NCBI RefSeq assembly: GCF_008297975.1
Contig: NZ_VLNY01000005.1
Span: forward strand, 186,001-250,000
Reading direction: 5' to 3'
DNA: 64,000 bases
Source of the DNA: Antrihabitans cavernicola
GTDB taxonomy: Bacteria; Actinomycetota; Actinomycetes; Mycobacteriales; Mycobacteriaceae
The position numbers and the translations under genes were made by a program. Shown here piece after piece: positions 17,275 to 28,598 of the stretch; position 1 is the first letter of the stretch, and each line of letters starts with the position of its first letter. A model generated the notes under the pieces. That model was given only the letters and a program-made list of their open reading frames with translations. It was not told the DNA's origin and ran no database searches.

Positions 17275-18138
17275 GTGGGTCGCCACAGCAAGACGTCCAA
17301 TTCGACAGCTCGTCGCAACACCCTGATCGCTCTCTCGGGGCTCGTGCCTGCCGGATTGGTCACCGCGGTTTCGACCGCAGGTGCGACCCCTGAAGCACCC
17401 GTTGTCAGCCAGGCTGCAGACGCCCATGACGTCAGCGCCGCTGTCCCCCTCGCCCAGACGTCCCCCGGATCCGCCAACATCGCCGATGCCGCCACCCCCG
17501 CAGCTCTGCTCGCGGCCGCACCCGCCCCCGCCCCGGTTGCCCCGCCTGCACCGACCGGCCCGCAGCTGCCCACGTCCATCGCCGAAAGCCCCATCGGCGT
17601 ACCGACCATCAACGTCGCCGCATACAAGGCAGCCGAGCACACGCTCGCCGTGCAGAACCCGAACTGCCACATGCCGTGGAACCTCATCGCAGGCATCGGC
17701 CGCGTCGAGTCCACCCAGGCGAACGACGGCAAGGTCGACGCCGCGGGCAACATGCTCGACCCGATCTACGGCCCTATCCTCGACGGCAGCCTCGGCGGCA
17801 ACAACGTCGTCATGGACACCGACGGCGGCGCGCTCGACGGCAACGCCACCTACGACCGCGCGGTCGGCCCCATGCAGTTCCTTCCCGAGACCTGGAAGAA
17901 GTACGGCGCCGACGGTAACGGCGACGGCAAGATCGACCCGCAGAACATCTTCGACGCCGCGCTGACCACCGGCAAGTACCTCTGCGACGGCAACCTCGAC
18001 ATGCGCGACCTTGCCCAGCAGTCCAAGGCGATCCTGCGCTACAACAACTCGATGGCCTACGTTGCCAACGTCATGGCATGGTCGCTGGGTTACGCCACCG
18101 GCGTCGTTCCCGCCGCGGACGCACTCCCCCGCATCTGA
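17275..18138 (+). CDS. secreted lytic transglycosylase, tandem paralogue
   Basis: 287 aa from GTG 17275, which has GGGAGG 9 nt upstream. Signal-like N-terminus (T-L-I-A-L-S-G-L-V-P-A-G-L-V), an Ala/Pro-rich linker to about residue 105, then the catalytic domain: P-W-N-L-I-A-G-I-G-R-V-E145-S, G-P-M-Q-F-L-P-E-T-W, D-G-N-G-D-G and L-R-Y-N-N-S-M-A-Y-V-A-N-V. It lacks the Pro-rich tail of the upstream copy. D-G-N-G-D-G-K-I-D is EF-hand-like and may bind Ca2+. Confidence 0.88.
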   Translation: MGRHSKTSNSTARRNTLIALSGLVPAGLVTAVSTAGATPEAPVVSQAADAHDVSAAVPLAQTSPGSANIADAATPAALLAAAPAPAPVAPPAPTGPQLPTSIAESPIGVPTINVAAYKAAEHTLAVQNPNCHMPWNLIAGIGRVESTQANDGKVDAAGNMLDPIYGPILDGSLGGNNVVMDTDGGALDGNATYDRAVGPMQFLPETWKKYGADGNGDGKIDPQNIFDAALTTGKYLCDGNLDMRDLAQQSKAILRYNNSMAYVANVMAWSLGYATGVVPAADALPRI

Positions 18139-18155
18139 CGAAACCGGCCTTTCCG

Positions 18156-18161
18156 TACGAT
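18156..18161 (+). promoter_or_regulatory. TACGAT -10 box for leaderless mrp
   Basis: TACGAT ends 7 nt before the mrp ATG, the spacing of leaderless actinobacterial promoters (TANNNT about 7 nt upstream of +1). No ribosome site precedes the ATG, which supports leaderless translation. Confidence 0.5.
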
Positions 18162-18168
18162 CGTCCGC

Positions 18169-19305
18169 ATGCCAGTCGTAACAGAATCAGACGTCCGTGC
18201 CGCTTTGGCGCGGGTGAACGATCCTGAGATCCGCAAGCCCATCACCGAGCTCGGCATGGTCAAGAGCGTCGCCGTCGCCGACGACGCCAGTGTGGATATC
18301 GCTATCTACCTGACCACCGCGGCGTGTCCCATGCGGACCGAGATCAGCGATCGCGTCACCAAGGCCGTCGCCGACGTCGCAGGTGTCGGGCCCATCCGCG
18401 TCGAACTCGACGTGATGAACGACGAGCAGCGCACCGAATTGCGCAAGTCGCTGCGCGGGGATTCCGCCGAACCGGTCATCCCGTTCGCTCAGCCCGGCTC
18501 GCTGACGCGCGTCTACGCCGTCGCGTCCGGCAAGGGTGGCGTCGGAAAGTCCAGTGTCACGGTCAATCTCGCGGCAGCAATGGCTGCTCGCGGATTGTCC
18601 GTCGGCGTGTTGGACGCCGACATCTACGGCCACTCGGTTCCCCGCATGCTCGGCACGGACGCGAAGCCGACGCAGGTCGAGAAGATGATCATGCCGCCGA
18701 TCGCGCACAACGTGAAGATGATCTCGATCGCGCAGTTCACTCAGGGCAACACCCCGGTGGTCTGGCGTGGTCCGATGCTGCACCGCGCGCTGCAGCAGTT
18801 CCTCGCGGATGTGTTCTGGGGCGACCTGGACGTGCTGCTGCTGGATCTGCCGCCCGGCACCGGCGACGTCGCCATCTCGGTGGCCCAGCTGATTCCCGGT
18901 GCCGAGATCCTCGTCGTCACCACCCCGCAGCAGGCCGCCGCCGAGGTTGCCGAGCGAGCGGGATCCATTGCGCTGCAGACACGTCAGCGCATAGTCGGTG
19001 TCGTCGAGAACATGTCCTGGATGGAGTTGCCGGACGGCACCCGCATGGAGGTCTTCGGCTCCGGTGGCGGTCACGCCGTCGCCGAGCGACTCACCCGAGC
19101 TGTCGGTGCGGACGTCCCACTGCTGGGTCAGGTTCCGCTGGAGCAGGCGGTTCGGGAGTCCGGCGACAACGGCGTGCCGATCGTGCTCGACTCCCCGGAA
19201 TCGCCTGCAGCCGTTGCACTTCGCGATATCGCGGGCAAGCTGTCGGTTCGGCAACGCGGGCTCGCCGGAATGTCGCTCGGGATCGACACGACCCGACACC
19301 TGTAA
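18169..19305 (+). CDS. mrp: Mrp/ApbC-type Fe-S cluster carrier P-loop ATPase
   Basis: 378 aa. An N-terminal MIP18/DUF59 domain (1-85: V-N-D-P-E-I-R-K-P-I-T-E-L-G-M-V) is fused to a deviant Walker A G-K-G-G-V-G-K-S-S at 121-129 and D-L-P-P-G-T-G-D. Members of the family load or carry Fe-S clusters. The C-P-x-C ligand pair usual after E-N-M-S is missing (E-N-M-S-W-M-E-L-P-D-G), so cluster binding must differ here. Position matches Rv1229c. Confidence 0.9.
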   Translation: MPVVTESDVRAALARVNDPEIRKPITELGMVKSVAVADDASVDIAIYLTTAACPMRTEISDRVTKAVADVAGVGPIRVELDVMNDEQRTELRKSLRGDSAEPVIPFAQPGSLTRVYAVASGKGGVGKSSVTVNLAAAMAARGLSVGVLDADIYGHSVPRMLGTDAKPTQVEKMIMPPIAHNVKMISIAQFTQGNTPVVWRGPMLHRALQQFLADVFWGDLDVLLLDLPPGTGDVAISVAQLIPGAEILVVTTPQQAAAEVAERAGSIALQTRQRIVGVVENMSWMELPDGTRMEVFGSGGGHAVAERLTRAVGADVPLLGQVPLEQAVRESGDNGVPIVLDSPESPAAVALRDIAGKLSVRQRGLAGMSLGIDTTRHL

Positions 19306-19311
19306 GGTCCG

Positions 19312-19857
19312 TCAGCCTTCGGGCTGCCAGAGGGCGCCCATCGTCGTGGCGCCGTCCAGCGACTCACGAATGATGTCGGCATGCCCGCAATGGTGGGCCG
19401 TCTCGCGAATGACGTGCAACACCAGCCTGCGCGCACTGCACCATTCCCGTTTCGGCGCCCAGGGCGCGGTCGGCAGCGGAATCGAGTCGTCGAGGCTGCC
19501 CAGTTCCGCGACTGCCTTCTCGGTTTCGGCTGCAACCTTCTGGTACTCGACCAGTAGATCGGCCATGGTGTCCTGCTCGCCCATCGTGTACGCGTCCGCG
19601 ATCGCGTTCATGTCGACGACCGCATTCTCGTCCCGCTCGACGATCCGCGAGATGGACGCACGCTCGGCCTGCGCAACGTGCTTGATCAGCCCACCGAGGG
19701 TCAGTTCACTCACCGTGGTTCGCTGACGCGCCTGCTCGTCGGTGACGCGGAGAACGGTCAACCTGAGCAGGTTCCGCTGATCGGCGAGAACGGTGAGCAG
19801 ATCCAGCTTTTCACCGGTGACATCGACGGTGAGAGTGGTGGGCGTGTACAGCGTCAT
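19312..19857 (-). CDS. DinB-family (DUF664-like) protein
   Basis: 181 aa. Four-helix DinB fold pattern: G-G-L-I-K-H-V-A-Q-A-E-R near residue 60 and H-V-I-R-E-T-A-H-H-C-G-H-A-D-I-I-R-E-S-L near residue 150, giving the three His of a metal site. DUF664 members are probably mycothiol- or bacillithiol-dependent transferases (S-transferase-like). It converges on mrp with a 6-nt gap. Confidence 0.8.
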   Translation of the reverse strand: MTLYTPTTLTVDVTGEKLDLLTVLADQRNLLRLTVLRVTDEQARQRTTVSELTLGGLIKHVAQAERASISRIVERDENAVVDMNAIADAYTMGEQDTMADLLVEYQKVAAETEKAVAELGSLDDSIPLPTAPWAPKREWCSARRLVLHVIRETAHHCGHADIIRESLDGATTMGALWQPEG

Positions 19858-19938
19858 CGCAGTTCGTCCTTCGAGTCCGGCGTGGTTGTCACGACACAGA
19901 CTAGAACCGATCGCGGACGAATACCGTCCTGAATCTGC

Positions 19939-21300
19939 TCAGTACTGACTGCGGTTGGGCATGAATTCGAGGGTCAGCAGGGCGAACGCCGCAGGAATGA
20001 CCTCGACCGGACGCAGCAGCACGAACCGCTGATCACCGAACGAACGGAACTTGCGCAGGAAGCGGTACAGCGACTCCAGGCACAGCAGGGCGTCGCCCAT
20101 GTGCACCGTCGCGTAGGCCACGCTGGCGCCGAGGCTGCGCTGCTCGTTCTCGAACAGTTCAGGGAAGGCGGCGAACGCCAGTGACACCCGGCGAGCGCCG
20201 ATCGACTTGGCGTGTTCGATGAGATCGATCGTCATACGCTCGTCGATGCCGTTCGGCGAATTCTTCGACCGCCACGGCACATCGATGCTCAGCTCGAGCC
20301 CAGCAGAGTTGGTGCCGTAGCGCTGGAAACCGACGGCACGCCCGGTGGCATCACGCGCGATCACCAGCAGCATCCCGGGATGCCTACCGTCGAGCAGATG
20401 ATCCAGGATCATCGAGAAACCGCGCGTCTGCCTGCCCGCATGCCACTCGTCGACGATGGCGAGCAGCTCTGCCCGAGTTTCGTCGGAGATCGCTGTCTCC
20501 CAGACGATTTCGGTGCTCACGCCGGCATTGTGCGTCCGGCTCACAGCCTGGCGCAGGTTGCGGAAGGTCCGACCTTCCAGCGCAAACGTATCGACGTCGA
20601 TCACCACGTCGCGGCCGATCGCGACCGCCGCAAGCGGGTGCTTTTCGGTCGTGATCCGCCACAGCTGCGTTGCCCGCACGCCCGCGCCCAGCACGGCGAT
20701 GCGCCAGCCGTGCAGCCGGGCGAACTCGGCGAACTCGTTGATGAGCTCGGGAAAGTCGTCGGCGTTACCGATGGGATCGCCTGCGACGACGGCCATACCG
20801 ATCCGCGTCCGGTAGGCGATGGCTGCGGTGCCCGCCTCGTTGAAGTAGTAGCTCTTCGAAGAATGGAAGGCGAACGGTGCGAGCGGGTCGTCCTCGGTGC
20901 GGTCGACCAAGCCCGCAACCCGGCACAGTTCCTGCGGCTGTGGGGTACTGCGTTGCGGCAGCATCAGCATCAGTCCCGCGGCGGCAATCGCCACGAAGCC
21001 GATTCCGAGATGATCTGCACGGTAGGCGAAATCACCGACGACGATCGCGACAACTGCCATCGTGACGTGCACGAGGGTGACGGGACGGAACAGGTGCAGG
21101 CCGCGCGCGACGAAGAGTCCGGCGAGCGCCACCGCGAGCAGCCAATGCTCGCTACGCAGGCCGTGGCCTGCACGAATCGCGCCGTATACGAGGGCGAGAC
21201 TGATCAGCAGTGCAGCCACACACAGAATTGGCCGTAGGGTTGCCGGAGCAGATCCCGAGATTTCCCGATACCTGGTGCCGGTGGAAACTCTTGTACGCAT
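19939..21300 (-). CDS. DUF2156/MprF-C-like membrane acyltransferase
   Basis: 453 aa, with GGAGGTGACTGC before the ATG. N-terminal about 110 residues contain three to four membrane helices (I-L-C-V-A-A-L-L-I-S-L-A-L-V and after). The rest is a GNAT-like DUF2156 domain, as in the C-terminal catalytic part of phosphatidylglycerol lysyltransferase (F-H-S-S-K-S-Y-Y-F-N-E-A-G-T-A-A-I-A-Y-R, F-A-A-F-P-E-L-F). It lacks the full flippase part of MprF and the tRNA synthetase domain of LysX. Likely transfers an aminoacyl or acyl group to a lipid or surface molecule; the substrate is unknown. Confidence 0.75.
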   Translation of the reverse strand: MRTRVSTGTRYREISGSAPATLRPILCVAALLISLALVYGAIRAGHGLRSEHWLLAVALAGLFVARGLHLFRPVTLVHVTMAVVAIVVGDFAYRADHLGIGFVAIAAAGLMLMLPQRSTPQPQELCRVAGLVDRTEDDPLAPFAFHSSKSYYFNEAGTAAIAYRTRIGMAVVAGDPIGNADDFPELINEFAEFARLHGWRIAVLGAGVRATQLWRITTEKHPLAAVAIGRDVVIDVDTFALEGRTFRNLRQAVSRTHNAGVSTEIVWETAISDETRAELLAIVDEWHAGRQTRGFSMILDHLLDGRHPGMLLVIARDATGRAVGFQRYGTNSAGLELSIDVPWRSKNSPNGIDERMTIDLIEHAKSIGARRVSLAFAAFPELFENEQRSLGASVAYATVHMGDALLCLESLYRFLRKFRSFGDQRFVLLRPVEVIPAAFALLTLEFMPNRSQY

Positions 21301-21359
21301 GCAGTCACCTCCACCATTGCGAACAACTTCGCATGGCTCAGTATTTCACGCTCAGCGTA

Positions 21360-21770
21360 TCAAGTTGCGTCCGGATCGATAGGTGGTCGTTCGCCGGACG
21401 AAAGCGGCTTCGGCTGCGGGGGCGCAGCACTGCCACCCGACGAAACCGAACCGGTGGACGAGGCAGAACCGCTGGCGTCGAAGTTTCCGGTGAAGATCGA
21501 ATCGTCACCGTCGAGCAGATGCTTGGTAATCATCGAGCGCGGTGTCATGCCTCGCAACTGATTTAAGTCCGAAAGCGGCTTGCGCAGATCCTCGAACTCA
21601 GGACCGAGCTCGTCCTTGAGCTGCTGGGTGGCGCCACTCGCGTAATTACGCACCTGGCGCAGAGTCTTCGTGGTCCACATGACAGCACCGGGCAGCCGCT
21701 CGGGCCCCAGAATCACCAGGGCAGCAACGAGCAGCACCATCATCTCGCCCCAACCGATGTTGCCGAACAC
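21360..21770 (-). CDS. tatB: Sec-independent translocase subunit TatB
   Basis: 136 aa. Begins [20 protein letters not shown], the single N-terminal helix, followed by L-G-P-E-R-L-P and an amphipathic helix, as in TatB (E before the G-P hinge). The tail is Ser/Gly/Pro-rich. It works with TatC to receive twin-arginine substrates. It is 15 nt downstream of htrA, the order seen in mycobacteria. Confidence 0.9.
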   Translation of the reverse strand: MFGNIGWGEMMVLLVAALVILGPERLPGAVMWTTKTLRQVRNYASGATQQLKDELGPEFEDLRKPLSDLNQLRGMTPRSMITKHLLDGDDSIFTGNFDASGSASSTGSVSSGGSAAPPQPKPLSSGERPPIDPDAT

Positions 21771-21785
21771 GTTTCGATCCTACGT

Positions 21786-23610
<1,825 letters not shown>

Positions 23611-23680
23611 CAATACCTCCTGGTCGATACGCGGCCGGTGGCCGTGCAGCGTCCCGGTACGAGGAGTCGACCGGCGCATC

Positions 23681-24355
23681 TCAGCCAACGCTGAGGTGCT
23701 CGTCGTCGGAGTTCTCCGCAGCAGTGCGCGCAAGATGCTCACGCAAGGCTTGCCGCCCGCGGTGAATACGACTGCGGACGGTACCGAGCTTCACTCCCAG
23801 TGTGGCACCGATCTCTTCGTAGGACAGGCCCTCTATGTCACACAGCACAACTGCGGCGCGAAATTCCGGCGCCAGCGAGTCGAGTGCCGACTGCAGGTCC
23901 GGGTCGAGGCGAGCATCGTAGAAAGCTTGCTCGGGGGTGGGGCCTTCGGAAGGGACGCGATCGTAGTCGTCGGGAAGCGCTTCCATGCGGATGCGGTTAC
24001 GACGCCGGACCATGTCGAGGAACAGATTGGTGGTGATGCGATGGAGCCAGCCCTCGAACGTGCCCGGCTGGTAGCTGGACAGCGAACGGAAAACGCGAAT
24101 GAAGGTTTCCTGTGTGAGGTCTTCGGCGTCCTGGGCGTCGCCGGAAAGCCGGTACGCCAGTCGGTACACCCGATCTGCATGCTCACGAACCAGCTCGTCC
24201 CACGACGGCATCGCGGATTGCTCACCGGTTGCGTCGAACACTGCAGTACCGGACAGCGAGTCCTCGGACCCGCCCTCCACGGCTTCCGGTCGAGCATCTA
24301 CCTCGGAGGTGGTGACCTCCGGAAGGCTCGAGCGGTCGCGATTCGCATTGACCAT
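23681..24355 (-). CDS. sigE: ECF sigma factor SigE
   Basis: 224 aa. The first about 45 residues are a variable acidic tail; sigma region 2 follows ([22 protein letters not shown]) and region 4 ([26 protein letters not shown]). It directs RNA polymerase to envelope-stress promoters. The ATG is 14 nt from AGGAGG, longer than usual; an ATT at 8 nt is in frame, so the true start deserves care. RseA is encoded just downstream. Confidence 0.92.
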   Translation of the reverse strand: MVNANRDRSSLPEVTTSEVDARPEAVEGGSEDSLSGTAVFDATGEQSAMPSWDELVREHADRVYRLAYRLSGDAQDAEDLTQETFIRVFRSLSSYQPGTFEGWLHRITTNLFLDMVRRRNRIRMEALPDDYDRVPSEGPTPEQAFYDARLDPDLQSALDSLAPEFRAAVVLCDIEGLSYEEIGATLGVKLGTVRSRIHRGRQALREHLARTAAENSDDEHLSVG

Positions 24356-24422
24356 GTGAATGGGTGGAACCTCCTACTCGGGACCGCCGACAAAATCTTC
24401 GCGTCAGCGCTGTACAGGGTTG

Positions 24423-24448
24423 AACTCTCCGGTCGGTACCTTTGTTCC
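24423..24448 (-). promoter_or_regulatory. GGAACA-N17-GTT promoter of sigE
   Basis: On the reverse strand GGAACA (24448-24443) and GTT (24425-24423) are 17 nt apart, fitting the SigH/SigE-type consensus GGAAYA-N16-20-GTT known from mycobacteria. Transcription would start near 24416, giving a leader of about 60 nt before the sigE ATG. This implies control by SigE itself or a SigH homologue. Confidence 0.55.
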
Positions 24449-24573
24449 CATCGGCCCGGTCCTTGTGTCCGCATTCCCCCGAAACAACGTGTCGACAGTT
24501 CTTCGCATCCGCGGTCGGATGGTCTTGCCTACGACTACCTTCTCCGACGCCGATATGGCGGGTGTGTGAGGAA

Positions 24574-24590
24574 GCTGAGGGATCGCTGAG
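24574..24590. promoter_or_regulatory. direct repeat CTCAGC-N5-CTCAGC upstream of sigE
   Basis: Two identical CTCAGC hexamers (sigE-strand sense) one helical turn apart, about 125 nt upstream of the SigH/SigE-type promoter. In M. tuberculosis the response regulator MprA binds loosely conserved direct repeats upstream of sigE; this is a candidate equivalent, not proven. The divergent O-methyltransferase gene begins 59 nt away. Confidence 0.35.
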
Positions 24591-24648
24591 AATATTGGCT
24601 CGTCGCGCCTCGCCGATCGACAGCACTTGCGGCGATAACCTCGGGTTC

Positions 24649-25281
24649 GTGGCCACAAATGCTGAACGAACCCTTGCTTACGTCGAAGATTCCGTCGTCG
24701 AAGACGAGGTTTTGGTAGCGGCGAGGGAGCGCGCGGAGGATCTGGGCGCCGCACCCGTCCCGCCGTCGGTCGGTGCGCTCCTGAGCATGTTCACCCAGAT
24801 GCTCGACGCCAAAACCGTTGCCGAGGTGGGAACGGGTGCGGGTATCAGCGGGCTGTGGCTGCTCGACGGCATGCGCGACGACGGCACGTTGACCACGATC
24901 GATGCCGAGCCCGAGCACCAGCGGGCTGCCAAGGAGGCGTTTCGCGCAGGCGGAATCCCGACGTCGCGAACGCGACTGATCAACGGTCGGGCCCTCGACG
25001 TGCTCCCACGGCTCGCCGATTCCGCCTACGACCTGGTCTTCGTCGACACCACGCCGGTCGACCACCCGCTCTACGTCGAGCAGGGAGTTCGGCTGCTGCG
25101 CCCCGGCGGCGTGATCGTTTTTCACAACGCCCTCTACGGCGGCCGCGTCGCCGATTCGACCCAGCGCGACGCCGCGACGGTCGCCGTTCGTGCCGCAGCC
25201 CGCGCTATCGCGGAGGACGACAGGCTCACCAAGGTGATCATTCCGGTCGGCGACGGGCTGCTCTGCGCCTCTAGGGGTTGA
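24649..25281 (+). CDS. O-methyltransferase (Rv1220c-like)
   Basis: 210 aa from GTG 24649; the frame is open further upstream, but this start gives the N-terminal length of Rv1220c-type proteins. Methyltransf_3 features: [13 protein letters not shown] (SAM loop), T-I-D-A-E-P-E-H (strand 2), and Y-D-L-V-F-V-D-T (the family usually has D-A-D/D-A-x, metal-binding). Related enzymes methylate catechol-like hydroxyls. It is divergent from sigE, as in mycobacteria. The ribosome site is weak. Confidence 0.82.
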   Translation: MATNAERTLAYVEDSVVEDEVLVAARERAEDLGAAPVPPSVGALLSMFTQMLDAKTVAEVGTGAGISGLWLLDGMRDDGTLTTIDAEPEHQRAAKEAFRAGGIPTSRTRLINGRALDVLPRLADSAYDLVFVDTTPVDHPLYVEQGVRLLRPGGVIVFHNALYGGRVADSTQRDAATVAVRAAARAIAEDDRLTKVIIPVGDGLLCASRG

Positions 25282-25328
25282 CCGACGCAATCTTTACGGA
25301 CCTTTGACGGCTATCCCCTTGCCAAGAG

Positions 25329-25346
25329 ATTGAACGGCTGTTTAAT
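25329..25346. promoter_or_regulatory. inverted repeat, candidate TetR operator
   Basis: ATTGAAC-GGCT-GTTTAAT has 7-bp arms with one mismatch and ends 9 nt before the TetR gene's ATG. A second TTGAAC half lies at 25350. This is where a TetR repressor controlling its own exporter operon would bind. Confidence 0.5.
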
Positions 25347-25355
25347 GTCTTGAAC

Positions 25356-26030
25356 ATGCGTGCAACCGCGGCGAACATCGAGGACCTCACAACACGAGCG
25401 CGAATCCGTGATGCCGCCATCGAGGTATTCGGCGAACAGGGCTTCGGTGCCGGGGTACGAACGATCGCCACAGCCGCAGGGGTGTCGCCCGGTCTGGTCA
25501 ACCACCATTTCGGCTCCAAGGACGGCTTACGCGAGGAATGCGATACCCACGTTCTCAATGTCATTCGGGTGTCGAAGAGCGAGTTCCTGACCGAACCCAG
25601 CGCGTCGAGCTTGTTCGAGCAGCTCGCCGAGATCGAGGAATACGCGCCCGTGTTCGCGTACATGGTGCGCAGCTTCCAAACCGGTGGCGCACTCGCCGTC
25701 TCGCTCTTCGAGCACATGGTCGCCAACACCGCGCAGTACCTCGCCGACGGTGTCGCCGCAGGGACACTGCGGCGCAGCCGAGATCCGGATGCTCGTGCGC
25801 GCTACCTGACCCTGCTCAGCATCGGAACCATGCTGCTGCATCTGCAGTTGCAACCCGACACCGACGGACCGGTCGACCACCGTCGAGCTCTGCGCGCGTT
25901 GACAGACGACGTCATGTTCCCCGGCATCGAGCTCTTCACCGAGGGCATGCTCGCCGACTCGACGCTGTTGGACGCACTCGTCGCGCGCAGGGCAGAACAC
26001 ACCACAACGAACGAAGAGACCACAGGCTAG
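25356..26030 (+). CDS. TetR-family regulator of the adjacent ABC exporter
   Basis: 224 aa from ATG 25356; a TTG two codons earlier is also possible. N-terminal [21 protein letters not shown], then [19 protein letters not shown] (recognition helix). The rest is a ligand-binding/dimer domain. It is 10 nt upstream of the ABC ATPase gene, so it probably represses this drug-efflux-like operon and is released by the transported compound. Corresponds to Rv1219c. Confidence 0.9.
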   Translation: MRATAANIEDLTTRARIRDAAIEVFGEQGFGAGVRTIATAAGVSPGLVNHHFGSKDGLREECDTHVLNVIRVSKSEFLTEPSASSLFEQLAEIEEYAPVFAYMVRSFQTGGALAVSLFEHMVANTAQYLADGVAAGTLRRSRDPDARARYLTLLSIGTMLLHLQLQPDTDGPVDHRRALRALTDDVMFPGIELFTEGMLADSTLLDALVARRAEHTTTNEETTG

Positions 26031-26040
26031 GAGAAGGTCA

Positions 26041-26961
26041 ATGTCAGGGATCATCGAAGTTCGCAAGCTGGAGAAGACGTTCGGAACCGCGCGCGCCCTC
26101 GACGGGCTCGACCTGGAAGTCGCAGAGGGCGAGGTACACGGATTCCTCGGACCCAACGGCGCAGGCAAGTCGACCACGATTCGAGTGCTGCTCGGCATCC
26201 TTCGTAGAACATCCGGCGAGGCAAGGCTTTTCGGACGCGATCCATGGACCGACGCCGTCGCCTTGCACCGTGACATCGCCTACGTGCCAGGCGACGTCAA
26301 CCTGTGGCCGAACCTCACCGGCGGCGAGACCATCGACCTGCTCGCTCGCATGCGAGGCGGACTCGACGACGGTAGGCGCAGCGAGCTGATCGAACGCTAC
26401 GACCTCGATACCAAGAAGAAGGCGCGCTCGTACTCGAAGGGCAACCGGCAGAAGGTAGCCCTGATCTCGGCGTTCAGTTCGACTGCCTCGCTGCTGCTGC
26501 TCGACGAGCCGACCTCGGGCCTGGATCCGTTGATGGAACAGGTATTTCGCGACTGCGTCGGCGAAGCGCGCGAGCGCGGCGCAACGGTGCTGCTGTCCAG
26601 CCACATCCTCTCCGAGGTAGAGGCCCTCTGTGAACGGGTCACGATCATTCGTGCCGGACGTACCGTCGAAACCGGCACCCTCGACTCGATGCGGCACCTG
26701 AGCCGAACGTCCATCACCGCCGAATTGCTAGGCGATCCAGGCGATCTGAGCAACTTCCCCGGCGTCGCGGACGTGAAATTCGACGGCAACACGCTGCACT
26801 GCCAGGTCGAGAGCGAGAGCCTCGGCAACCTGATCCGCCTACTCGGCGACACGGGTGTGCGCAGCCTGATCAGCACGCCGCCGACCCTCGAAGAACTGTT
26901 CCTGCGTCACTACGAAGTCGACGGTGGCGCAACTCCCATTGCGGAGAAGGTGCGCGCATGA
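26041..26961 (+). CDS. ABC exporter ATPase (tetronasin/DrrA type, Rv1218c-like)
   Basis: 306 aa. Walker A G37-P-N-G-A-G-K-S-T45, signature Y-S-K-G-N-R-Q-K (the DrrA-type variant of LSGGQ), Walker [14 protein letters not shown] and a switch His in L-S-S-H-I-L-S-E-V. The C-terminal about 75 residues are the extra domain common in these exporters. It overlaps the permease gene by 4 nt and would energise export of an antibiotic or lipid-like molecule. Confidence 0.9.
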   Translation: MSGIIEVRKLEKTFGTARALDGLDLEVAEGEVHGFLGPNGAGKSTTIRVLLGILRRTSGEARLFGRDPWTDAVALHRDIAYVPGDVNLWPNLTGGETIDLLARMRGGLDDGRRSELIERYDLDTKKKARSYSKGNRQKVALISAFSSTASLLLLDEPTSGLDPLMEQVFRDCVGEARERGATVLLSSHILSEVEALCERVTIIRAGRTVETGTLDSMRHLSRTSITAELLGDPGDLSNFPGVADVKFDGNTLHCQVESESLGNLIRLLGDTGVRSLISTPPTLEELFLRHYEVDGGATPIAEKVRA

Positions 26962-28595
26962 CTACCGCAACCCTCCCGGATAGAGCTCCGGCACAGCCCC
27001 TTCCGACCTCGTCGAACTTCGCGGGGACCCTGTACCAACTCCGACTGTTCTTCCGCCGCGACCGGATCGTGGCACCGTTGTGGGTGCTGATCCTCGGCTA
27101 CTTGCTACCGATCACGTACGTCAAGAGCATCGCGAGCGTCTACCCCACCGAGGCCGACCGCGTGAAGTTCGCGACCAGCACCGCGGCCAGTCCGGCCCAA
27201 ATCGCCATGTACGGGCCGATATTCAATTCGAGCGAGGGGATGGTGACGATCTGGAAGGCCGGCGCCTTGTTCACGATGATCGGCGTCGCAGTGATCCTCA
27301 CTGTCATCCGGCACACCCGGGTCGAAGAGGAAATCGGCCGGGCCGAGCTGGTCGAATCGACTGCCACCGGAAGGTATTCCGGATTGACGGCGGCACTGGC
27401 GCTGGCCTGCGGCGGCTCGGCGATCGCCGGATTGCTGGCGGCGGTGGCGCTCCTGTCGGGCGGCCTTCCCATCGGCGGGTCAGTCGGATTCGGTGCTGCA
27501 CTTGCCGGTTCCGGATTCGTGTTCGCGGGAGTCGCCGCTGTCGCGGCACAGTTGAGCACCGGTGCGCGTACCGCGCGCGGCGTCGCTTTCGCTGTTCTCG
27601 CAACGACCTTCGCGTTGCGCGCGGTCGGCGACGCCGGCTCCGGCCAGCTGTCCTGGTTGTCGCCGCAGGGCTGGTCGTTGCAGCTGCGCCCCTATGCGGG
27701 AGAACGGTGGTGGGTGCTGCTGCTGCATGCGCTCACCACGGCGGCCCTGATCGCCGCGGCGTATGCGCTGCTGCGCAACCGCGACGTCGGCGCCGGACTG
27801 ATCGCGGAGCGTCCCGGATCTCCGCGCGCCTCCGCAGCACTGTCCGGCACCGTCGGGCTGGCGTGGCGAATCCAACGCGGCACCATGATCGCGTGGACCG
27901 TCGGGCTCGGCATCTACGCACTGCTGATCGGCAGCGTCGCGAAGGGCATAGGCAACGAAATCGGCGACAGCAAGGTGATCACCGACATCATCGACAGGGC
28001 GGGTGGGCCGAGTTCGCTTGAGGAATCGCTGATCGGTTTCGGATTCACCGCTCTCGGCATTGCCGCTGCCGCGTACACGATCTCGGCAACGTTGCGCCTG
28101 CACAGCGAAGAGGCCGCCGACCGGGGCGAGTCGATTCTGGCGGGTTCGATCGGCCGTATCCGCTGGGCGCTCAGCCACATCGTCTTCGCGCTGCTCGGAC
28201 CTGCCGTTGCGCTGGTCGTTGCGGGGCTTGCGGCCGGCCTCGCCTACGGAGTCGCGACCGACGACATCAACGGAAAGTTGCCTGCTGTCCTCGGTGCCGC
28301 GCTGGTGCAGCTGCCTGCGATCTGGTTACTGACCGGCGTCACAGTTGCGCTCTTCGGCCTCGCACCGCGGTTCACACCGGTGGCGTGGGGAGTGCTGGTC
28401 GCATTCCTGCTCTTGTTCGTCGCGGGGTCGGCTGCCAACCTTCCGCACGCGATACTCGACCTGGAGCCGTTCAGTCAGCTGCCCAAGCTGCCCGGCGGCG
28501 ATTTCGTTGCGGCACCGATCCTCTGGTTACTACTGATCGATATCGCACTGATCGCTGTAGGCCTGCTCGCCTTCAAGCGGCGAGACCTGCGTTGA
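26958..28595 (+). CDS. ABC exporter permease (tetronasin type, Rv1217c-like)
   Basis: 545 aa with about 12 hydrophobic segments in two halves, first [14 protein letters not shown] (cytoplasmic entry) and then [17 protein letters not shown] near residue 300. It looks like a fused dimer of ABC-2-type permeases, as in tetronasin-resistance TnrB3-like proteins. It partners with the ATPase upstream. Substrate not identifiable. Confidence 0.88.
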   Translation: MTTATLPDRAPAQPLPTSSNFAGTLYQLRLFFRRDRIVAPLWVLILGYLLPITYVKSIASVYPTEADRVKFATSTAASPAQIAMYGPIFNSSEGMVTIWKAGALFTMIGVAVILTVIRHTRVEEEIGRAELVESTATGRYSGLTAALALACGGSAIAGLLAAVALLSGGLPIGGSVGFGAALAGSGFVFAGVAAVAAQLSTGARTARGVAFAVLATTFALRAVGDAGSGQLSWLSPQGWSLQLRPYAGERWWVLLLHALTTAALIAAAYALLRNRDVGAGLIAERPGSPRASAALSGTVGLAWRIQRGTMIAWTVGLGIYALLIGSVAKGIGNEIGDSKVITDIIDRAGGPSSLEESLIGFGFTALGIAAAAYTISATLRLHSEEAADRGESILAGSIGRIRWALSHIVFALLGPAVALVVAGLAAGLAYGVATDDINGKLPAVLGAALVQLPAIWLLTGVTVALFGLAPRFTPVAWGVLVAFLLLFVAGSAANLPHAILDLEPFSQLPKLPGGDFVAAPILWLLLIDIALIAVGLLAFKRRDLR

Positions 28596-28598
28596 CGC

